Part shown: piece by piece, positions 51,201 to 61,900 of the stretch | Position numbering within the stretch: the stretch's first letter is position 1 | Layout: every line of letters begins with the position of its first letter | NCBI RefSeq assembly: GCF_003254395.2 | Contig: NC_037647.1 | Coordinates: forward strand, 10,297,050-10,361,049 | Source: Apis mellifera | Taxonomy: Eukaryota > Arthropoda > Insecta > Hymenoptera > Apidae | Direction: 5' to 3' | DNA length: 64,000 bases | Position numbers and translations under genes: made by a program | The notes under the pieces: generated by a model | Seen by the model: the letters and a program-made list of their open reading frames with translations, nothing else | The model's database searches: none | What the model was told of the DNA's origin: nothing

Positions 51201-54148
51201 TTAAACGCAATACATGTTTGCATTATAAATGTATAAAACACAACACATATTGTATATCAGGATATGTTATAAGTTGATTCAGAAATAATATTTTAAATAA
51301 CTTAAAATTTCACTCATCACATTTTAATGTAATAAAAATATAACGTATTTATTATTTAACAGGGAAATAAATGTGTTTGTCAGTGTCCTTTTGGTTTATG
51401 TTCAATCTAACTGCATTGGGAAATATATTTTATGTAATAATTGTCTATACATGTTTGTCCATTTGATAATCCATCATTGTACAAAAAAATAAAGCAATTT
51501 TTTAGTAATTTAATAATTTTGATAAACATAATCAACATAACTCAAAAACATAATCAAAAGGAATAGAAATAGTTAGTATATATATATATATTTGTACCTC
51601 TGTCATCTGCTTCGCCTGGCTGATTGGTGGCGGCTTTTAAACAATTGTTGGAGGTGTTTCGGAACAGTGACTAACGGGGTTGTGCGTGTGTGTGTGTGGG
51701 TGGTAGGACTTGGACATGCTGGCCGCTCAACTCAACGAGCTTGGTGTGTCACAGGGCCCAGAGGCCCCGCCAAGGCCAAACAGGCAGCATAAGGCTCCAT
51801 CATCAACGTCGAATTCCGGTCAGCCTGCGAGCAGTAATGACCAAAACAATAAACAAATGCCACAGTCTTCCAGTATACTCGATCAAGTAAGTATTACATT
51901 TTTATGTATACCTTTCTTTTTTGATTTCCAGTTAATAGTTAGTCTTAGTGCATTTATGCGATGATCATTCTATTATGTAAAGAATGAATTATATTATATA
52001 AGTTTAAAAATATTTTTAACTTATATACTTTTTTTTTATAGGCTTTATCCGTTGAAAGCGATAGTGATGATGACCTCGAAGATGCAGGAGGAAATAATGC
52101 GAGGAATGATGGTACATTACTTGCCAGTGATCCACCAAAACCTTTGTAAGTCAAAGATTTATATTATATATTTGGTGAAAATGGATAAAATATACGTTTA
52201 ACGATTAATCCTTCATTCATTAAATAACATTTATCATAAATATTACTTTTCATTTCTAATAAAAGAAGATATAGTTTATATCTGTATTCATTATTTGGTT
52301 AACTTACAAAACAACAGTTGTATTACTATAATTTAAGAACAAAGTATATATTTAAATTGTTATTTAATTTACTTATAGAAAGTAAATTAAATACTTATTT
52401 AATTTATTTATTAGAAAAAATTGTATGAGAAACTTGAAATAGTAAATGAGAAACTCAAAATACTTATAGTAAGTCTTTGAATTTCGAATACAATCTGTTT
52501 CAATTTTCAAATTAAATTTCAATTTAAAATCCAAAATATTTATATGATACAAAACATTTTAAATTTAATAATGATAAAAGAAAAGTAATTCAGTAATTGA
52601 ATGTTTTTTTACAAATAATATATATAATATAATAATATATAAAAAATATATTTCACAATAATTAATTAAGTAATAATTATCTTCAATTAGTATTATTATT
52701 AAAGAGAAATATCTGTCTTGTTTTTTTTTTTGTCTATCATACATATTTACTTATTTATTTATTTTGAAAATTTTTCTAAAATATTCAATTACATTGTCAA
52801 TGTCATTGTCAAACAGATTGATACTCCTGTTCAAAACCATATTGGGATGCCACTTCTCAACAAGGCTCTAATGTTGAGAACCTAATTAGACTAATTCGAG
52901 GAACCATTGTATACTTAATATTTTTATGTATTCCATGGGTAATAGTTAAATTAATCTTACTAATGTTGTTTTGTTTGATTTCATCTTTCATTACGCTTCA
53001 ACATGTCGCTTCGAATCGTCGTCTTCGCATCGCCATCGCAACGCACACAACGCATTCGTTCGTACGCCATTACGACCATCATTTCTATTCCCGTTGCTGC
53101 AGACCCGAATTTTCTCCTTTCAGACCATCCGCGGATCCATCGTCTACGTCGTCGCACAATGCTCAGAACTCGCACCTCGAAGGTAAGCCGAAAGGTAGGA
53201 CATCGAACAATTAATTTTTTAATATTTTTCTCTATTCATTTTTAATAGTTTTCTCATATGTTTTTATTACATTAAATAGAATATTATAATTGAAGAGGAC
53301 GGTACAATAATATTGCAAGGTTTATACAAGGATAAATATGGATGCTTAAGTAAAGAAATGATTTCAACTGAAACAAGGAAAGATATCGATATCTATATTA
53401 CATCTAATTAGTATCAAGTTTCATTCAAATTTCTTTCTATTTTTAAGAATTACTAAGGATAACGATTGCCTTAAATTTAGCCAAATTATGTAAACGTTTA
53501 AATGAATAATAATTTTGTATTAATCTTTATCAGAACTAATCTAATTTGAAAAAAAAAAAGCATATCGATATCTGTAATTTTGAAAAAAAAAAACAGTTTA
53601 TAAACACTTGATGAGCCCCACCCTGTATAAATATAATAAATATATATAGATATAGATATAGAAACTTGCTTATTGGAAAGATATAGGAACAAAATTTTTT
53701 TATTCTATAAAATTGAAACATCACTGTAAAAAGTTATAAAGTCGTATGTGTAATATTACATTTTATTTTGTATTTACAGGTGGAGCACCGAATCGGCCAC
53801 TTCCACCAACCCCCGACGAAGAAGAATCAGGAGATCGTACGCTAGTCATGAAACGGGTAAGTGATTGTTGTCTAATTATGATGCGTAAACGCAAATTGCA
53901 AGTCAACGTAACATTTTTTAGCGCCTTCTTGTCGTTTTCTATGTGTATATTGATAATGAGATAATATCGGATCGATCGATCTTCGTATTCGGTTTGAATG
54001 TAATATTTCTTTTTTTTTTTTTTTTATACTCTTATGTCTCTTTATTTATTTCATTCTCATGAAGCGATCCATGTATATTTTTTTTTTTTAAAATTCTCTC
54101 ATTCTTTAAACATGCTTTTAACTATCTATCGAGATCGAATTAAAAATA

Positions 54149-54181
<33 letters not shown>

Positions 54182-57100
54182 AAAAATACGAACGATTGCA
54201 TTGTATTTCCATTTCCCCTTTTTATAGATATATCTCTCTGTTGTGTTGTATGTTTGTTAATAAGTTGAAAATAATTCAAAAGAAAAAAAATTTACTCATC
54301 CATTATTCTTCTGCAATTTGAATAATTGAAAAATGCGTATTGTTTGTATGTTTTAAATTGTTTTCATACGATTACTTAATGTGTTTATCATTATACGTAT
54401 TTCTGTCACCATTCCAGCGTTAAGAGATTAGAACAAAATGTACAAAGAATATAAATATAAAAAGAGGAAAAACAATCGGCGAAATCATCGTGAAAAATTG
54501 ATTGACAAGATATCACGATGTACGATATACAAAGAGTAGAACTACTTAGATTTGATTAATTGTATATATATCGCAAAAAGATATTAATTAATTAAGGTAT
54601 GCATTCAGTGTAATTTAAGCCAAAACGAGTAATTCAAATTTTTTTTCAACTTTGTTCGAACGATGATTCCTTCCAATAAAGTTGGATAAAGAGAGATCAG
54701 TCAGAATCTTTCCATGTAGCTTCATGTAGTACTGTTTCTTATATTGATAATATCGCGTAATATATTCTTACGAATTATATATACACGTGTATATATATAT
54801 ATATATATACATACATACAGTAGATATTATTTTATATTATCTTGCTTCGTGTGCAACGTGTGCCATACCAATACGTTAGAGAAACGAATATATATATACA
54901 TTTGACCGGTTGATATAATTACACTTGATCGCAATGCACTGCCACCATATATATATACATACATATCACAGCCTAGCCCGCGTTATGTATAACCGCACGC
55001 CAAACATTTTCTTCTTTTCGCGCGAATGTTTTTTTCTCTTCTCTTCTCTTTTCTCTTCTCTTCTCTTCTCTTCTTTTTTCTTTTGTTGTCATTTTTTGTT
55101 TACCGTCCTCGTCCGAACGCCTCCTTAGAAACTTAGTCAGATGTCAGACGATCGCACGGCGAACATCAACACCAACACCACTACCACCACCACCACCACC
55201 ACCACCACCACCACTACCAATAATAACAACAACAACCGACGCTCCGAGGCCGAGGAGCAACTCCTGCTCAAAGAGTGGGATTTCACCCGTTTTTTCCAAG
55301 GTTTTAACGAACGATTGGATAAAATGAAACAGCAAGAGTCGTCGCAAGAGTCGTCGTCGAGCGCAGAGGCGTGCAACAAGCCCCCCTCCTCCTCCTCCTC
55401 GGTTAACGAGAATCACCTTTCCTCCTCGTCCACGGAGAAAACGTTAAAGAGGCAGGAACAATTGTCGTCACGCAGAAAGTACGATAATCAGCAACAGCAA
55501 CAGCAGCATCATCATCATCAAAAGCATCAGCAACAGCAGTTGAAGGCGGTGCACAGGCGGCAAGAGAGCGACTCGAAGCTTGGTGGGAACACGTCCAGCG
55601 CTTTTGCACGCGCTTTCCGCCGTGAGAATTCCGACTTTTTCCCGTCCGCGAGACACTCTGCATACTTACAGAAGTCGGACACCTCGAGATCGAGCATATT
55701 CTCGAGCGGGAACAGGCGTGGCAGCGAGATAAGCGTTGCAGGTATCGCCGGGAAAAAGGGGAACGCTGTGAGCGCCGGTGAACCGGTGCTTACAGACTTC
55801 TCGTTCGGTCGTGACGGTGTTCAGAGGCCTAGAAGGGAGAAAACCGAGAGCGAGATCGTTTTTGGTAGTAGGCACGAGGCAAGAAGGCTCGACTTTGGAC
55901 GCGATAAAGATGACACCGCGAGGAGGCGATGTTGTAGGCCATCGGACGCGGTTTCCGCCGCGGTCGACGAAGCGGGAACGATTAAATCTACGGCCAGTAC
56001 AACGGCTAGCGAGTACAGCCCCATTGTCACCCAGGTCAGTCCCCCCTATCAGCCCTGCCTGTGTGCTTGCCTGACAGATATATATTATATTACCTATTTG
56101 CATCACCTTTTATTCTCTACCTTCGATTTTATTCTCTGTCCAACGCGTACCAACTTCGACATCCTAATGTGTTATTTTTCTCTGTCCAACGATCATCATC
56201 TTCCTTGCCAAGTGTCTGTCGATGTTTCAAAAGAATAATTTTTTGTTTCGTTGCAGTGACGAAAGCGACGATATTTTTTTTTTAAGAGTGTACTGCTCGT
56301 ATTGTAAACATTGCGTTGAGAGTGACTTTCACGCTCGATGTAATGTCATTGGTAAAAAATTAATTTTATCACTTAAAATATATATTTACATCCTAATGAA
56401 TTTTGCTTGATGTTGGTTTCTTTCTTTCTTTTTTTTTTTTAATAAATAACTAGTTTTGATAAGTAGTTTGAGTTTCGAATTATTTTTTGGAAACTAAGAT
56501 CGACAGGCATATTTTATCATCGAACCTTTACATCCTTTTCTTTCTCCAAATATCTAACGGCATATTATTACAAAAATCGATATAGAAAGCTAGTCAGCTA
56601 CGCTCGAATTCTAGGCGCATTTCCCTGTTACCTTTCCTGTTTTTATTATTTCTACAGATTTACAGACTTACTCAGTAGGATACAACTATTAGCGCTATCA
56701 GTATATTCTGTTACCAGTATTACTCTCCTACTATTTTTACTAGATTACTCATTCGAATAAGGTCGCACAAAGCTTCATAGAGGAACGTTAGAGAATTTGA
56801 ATAATTTATATATCTGGTACAATGGAATTAACAACATATTCATATTAATTATAATAGTGTTTTAATATCGTTATAATAATTATCTAACACAGTGAAGAAA
56901 ACATTTTCATATTATTAACGGAATTTGTCTTTTCTTGCTTTTTGTTTTGTGGTTCGTACACAATAATTTTTTTTTTTTTCATATTATGACACTTCAAGTT
57001 ATTTAAACGCATTAATCATTTTGAGATTTCTTTGATTGATTTTACTCTGTATCATCCTTTGTTATATAATTTGCACTTTATTCATATTTTAATTCAACAA

Positions 57101-58964
57101 ATTTATTTTTGAATGAATAAGATAAAGAGAATTGTAAAAGATTTTCCAATGAAAAGTAAATATAAAATAATATTATGATTGTAGAAGATTAAATTCAAAG
57201 AAAGGGTTAAAAATTTAGAAAATTTTATTTTTGATTTTGTTGGTACTTTTATAGTTATTATTATGCTATTGTTATTGTTATAATTAACAATACTAACGCT
57301 ATTATTAACAATATTGCTATATTTGTTGTCTAACAATACTTACTTACTTATACTTACAAAAATGTTATTCTTATTAATATCATCTTAATGGTTTATTATT
57401 GTTTGTCAACTTTAATTTCTAATTACAAAAGTACTAATGATATTTAATGAAACTATACATATAACGTTTCACTAACTTCATTAGAAAATTAATTAATTTT
57501 AATTTCATTAAAAAAAAATTTTTAAAAATATTTGGAAAAATATAAAAAAAATTTTATGAAAAATAGAATTTTAATTTTAATTAAATTTTATGTATTATGT
57601 GTATATTATAGAAAAATATTTCATTCATATAAATATTCTTAAAGTAAACAATACAAAGGTAGAAAAAGAAATCAAAAGAAAAATAGAAAAAAAACAGAGA
57701 AAGGAAAAACGCATCAGTTAATATATGCACATATCAATATAGAAGTTAGTGAAACGTCATGTAAATACATACTTTTCAAACAAAAATATTAATATTATCT
57801 CCGTAAAATATTCAATGCAAAATAATATTTTTCCATAAAAATATTATTTCGTATTTTACATTGTAAATAATATTGTTCATTGATTTTTAACAAGGACCAG
57901 AATTTATTATTGGACGTAGAAAAACATGTGAAAAGAGGAATGGCTTCATTTTCAGGAATTCTAATACTACTACTATTAACATAGAGCGCGCTATTTCTAG
58001 TATCGTCAATGTCATCCACTAACATTACCATCATCGGATAAGTCATCGTCATCATCATTATTGCCACTGCTACTATCGCTCCGTTTCTTTTGGAACTAAT
58101 CCTTTCCTTCCTTTCGAGTGATCTACGAATATTTAATGCAATGCAGAAAATACGAAATCGTATTGTTACAACGATATCTATCGTTATATTTTCGAATTCC
58201 ATTGGCTGAGAGAGAGAGAGAGAAGGATTAACCGCATGGAATTTCTTTGAGGATATATTCGTCTTGTTTCTACATTACCAACGTGTGAAGGGAAAGTGCT
58301 AATATTCCTACGATCGTCGCAGCGAAACGTCGCGGGATTCCGAAAGAAAAAAAGAATAAGAGCAGTTAAAAAAATATTTATGAAAGTGTTTCTACCGTAC
58401 GTCATTTTCATTATTTTCACATCACGCACATCTATGTATAGGTTCAACGTTAATTTCATGTCACTTTTTCATTTTTCTTCTTCTTTCATCTTCGACTCTT
58501 TTCGTTAAGTTAACAAGGCAACACGGTAATTGTTATCGATCAAAATATTTCTACAATTTTTACAATATTCTAATTCTGATACAAATATACATACAGGTGA
58601 CATAATTGTCAAATTATTATATTAAATTTGAAGATTTTTTTTATGCGTAAGAGACATTTGTGATGAAATTAATGACGATTGATTTTTAGGTTAAACGTTG
58701 TTTTATTCGCATTTTATTTAAATCAATTCGTATTATGAAATTAATTGATAGTTTTCTCGGTACACAGGGTGAATAAAAATGTGTTGCTCTGGAATCTACG
58801 ATCGATCGTTCGAATTTGTCATTATTTAAAAATATTTCATTTATATTTTACGTATATCCTTGTGAAAATCTTACGAGGATATAGTACGATCAAGTGTTGT
58901 TCTGTTACTTTCTTGCATGTACGATTCTAGTCAAGTGAATGAAAATTTTTTCGATAATTTTTTC

Positions 58965-58995
<31 letters not shown>

Positions 58996-61900
58996 ATTTT
59001 ACAATGTTGATATAACATGTCGATTATTCAAAAATGTAATGCATGCATACTCAAGCTTTTCAATTCGAAACAGTTTTGAACAAACGAACAGAGCGATACT
59101 AATCGTTATGTGAATATTCTCTTAAATATAAAGATTATTCTCTTTATATCTATAGAAAAAATAAATGGGAAGAAAGGATGGGAATGGAAACCATTAATTC
59201 AGTGCTGTCCATTGAAGGTACATTAAGTAGAGGTATTTATTTATATATTCCATAGTTACGTACGTAGAGTGACGGTGATATGCTTCGTAGTTCAAGAAAT
59301 GAAAATGGCTTATTTATTTCCGAGATTATTTATTTTTTTTTTCTAGAATTTCTAGACTTTACAAAATTTGTGATTTCGATTTAAACGTCAAATTTCAATT
59401 TTCGAAAAAAAAAAACAAATAACGAGGATAACGATCTCAATAAGATTTAGGAAAATTAAAAACATTTTTTTCACGAAATAATTGTATTTTTTTTATATTT
59501 AATTTCATACAAGTTTCTTCACTTAACAAATTTTTCTTAATATAATATAAAATAATATAAAAATCTGAAATTATAAATTTATATAAATTAGACACGTTCT
59601 CTCAAGATAAAAAATCAAGATAATTTTGATTTTCTCGCGAGTGGAAATTTGGACAGCACTGCGTTAATCATTGATATAAATTTTATAGGTTAATTCCGTT
59701 AACGGTATCTTACAATTATTTGAAAAACTTTAAAAAATTGTGATTATTATAAAAAAAAATTCATCTACAAGTAAAAAAAAAAACTGGGATATATTATGTG
59801 CAAATATGTGTGTATGTGTGTGTATGTTACGAGGAAAGAAATTTCAGAGTATAAATTGCTATTGCGTGTGTGTGCGTGTACACACCTTTATGTTACATGT
59901 CAGATGCATAAATGTATATTTAGCTTGCAAATATTTTTGTGGTAGTATTCAAACTATATAGAATCATGATTGAGACTTTATTGTCTTGCATGATGCTTAA
60001 TTTGATTTGATATATGTGATAATATATGTTTTTTTTTTATCGCTATATAGCCAGCATGTGCCAAGCATGCTTTATTTATTTATTTATTTTTTCTTTTTTT
60101 CAATTCAATGTGTTTTTTGGGCATGGTATGAAATTGTGTTTTCAATTCAATGTTAACTTTATAAAATCTCTACCATATAATTGCAGAAAATTGACAATTT
60201 TTTTTGTGTGCTTCTGCTAAAACACTTGAATTGCTAGAATTATTTATCATGTGTTCGCCATTTTAATCAAATTACACGTGTAATCGATTTTTTTAAATAA
60301 TTGAAAACTATGATAAACGAAGAACTCGTTGTTCTATTTATTGTCAATTTTCAAACGTATTCTTAATTATTTATGCGTGTGTTTCATTTCACCAAACGTA
60401 TTTTTTGCGATCAAATTCAACTTTACTATTATATCTCTTCGAATTTTAGCCATACTGTGTCATTCTTCTCGTGTTTGTATTGTGCTGGAAAATAAAGTAT
60501 ATACGGTGACAGTAAGATGTGTAATATCTTAAGTGATGTGTATATTGCGTTAAAGGATGATATACATAAATACATATTATATATATATATATATTTAGTT
60601 TAAAATAATTAAAACTATGAATGCAATAATTACAAACCCGAAAATATCAATGTATTCAACAATTTCGTGGCCAAATATTATATATATCACCTTGTTGCAC
60701 GCTTTTTGCTAATGTTACGAATATACGTACAAAAATCACCCTCTCAAATTGCTTATCCCCTGCTTCCATTTATTATCTTAGAAAGTGTGTACTTTTATAT
60801 ATGTTTGTTTGTTTGTTTGTTTGTTTGTTTGTTTATTTTTTTTTATATATATATACAGTAGACGAATGAAAACGAAGAAATTTATCACGAATTCATTCAT
60901 GTTAATTAGCATGCATGAATTTCATTTAGATTTCGAGTAATATTTTACGTTTAACGGAAGGGAAAAAATATAAAACTCACGCGCGTTAAATTTTGAATAA
61001 ATAAAAATTCGTGAAAAATATTTCTCAAAAAAATTAATCGACTCCTATATTTTTTTTCATTTATATTTCAATTCGAATTGTCATTCGAAGGAGTGAAAAC
61101 AATCCTTGAAATTTTGGAAAAATATTACAGTCGATAATAATAAAAAATACAATTGTGTCAAATTATTTTTCTAAGAATTATTTTTCGTATAAATTTTACC
61201 ACCAGTGTGTGAGTTGAAATATTTTCTCTTGCAAGTATAAAATATTTCTTTTTATCGTTAATCGAATACGAGTACTATTGAAACTCGAGTGTTCAAGTAA
61301 TACATTTTTTATATATTTATAGATATTTTTCATCGATATATAGATTTGTTAAACTAATTAAGTTACATTATTTAGTGAATTATTTTACTCTGTTGCTTTC
61401 TTGTGCATTTATTTTATTTTCTTTATTGTATTTTTTTTTTCTTTTTTAAGTGTTTTGCTTGTCTTCGATCAATTCTCTCTTCTTCACCCCATTTATCCAT
61501 AATTTCATCATTTCTCCTTTCCCTTTCGTTCTATATTCTTCTTCTTCTTCTTCTTCTTCTTCTTCTTCGCCTATTACTCAATTCGATCTTCAAAATATTC
61601 GTTGATTTCACCGCTTGTTTTTTTTTCTTTTTATCAAAACCTGAATTTTATTCGAAAAACAACAAAAAAAAAACTCTTTCAGAATTTACTACTCTTAATA
61701 GAAGAAGAATTAAAGATCTACTTTAAATTAATAAATAAAAAAGAAAATTCAGGTTTCAAATTTTCAGCAGATATTTTTCTTCTTTTTTTTTTTTTCCCCC
61801 CTTTGATTCTTTCCACTATTTTCTTTACATACTAACATCGGCTACCACTTAAAATATTAATCCATGTTTTTGTAGAATCGAGAAAGCGGTGATCGTTCGA

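Larger units (their letters stand above)
56035..61875 (+). other. Large misshapen intron (5.8 kb)
   Basis: Moderately AT-rich with many homopolymers; a (GTTT)n at 60802-60836 and a (TTC)n at 61536-61568. I found no exon that keeps phase 0 with convincing splice sites, but small alternative exons could be missed. Confidence 0.55.

Noticed and set aside
51592..51964. Overlapping plus-strand frames in the GTG-rich area
   Set aside because: They are extensions or shifted readings of the misshapen exon 51707-51886.
53609..53630. ACCCTGTATAAATATA, like the end of some insect DNA transposons
   Set aside because: No partner terminal repeat, target duplication or transposase fragment nearby.
55137..56106. 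Several long open frames on both strands across the GC-rich misshapen exon
   Set aside because: Stop codons are rare in GC-rich triplet-repeat DNA. Only the plus frame from 55141 has matching splice sites and phase.
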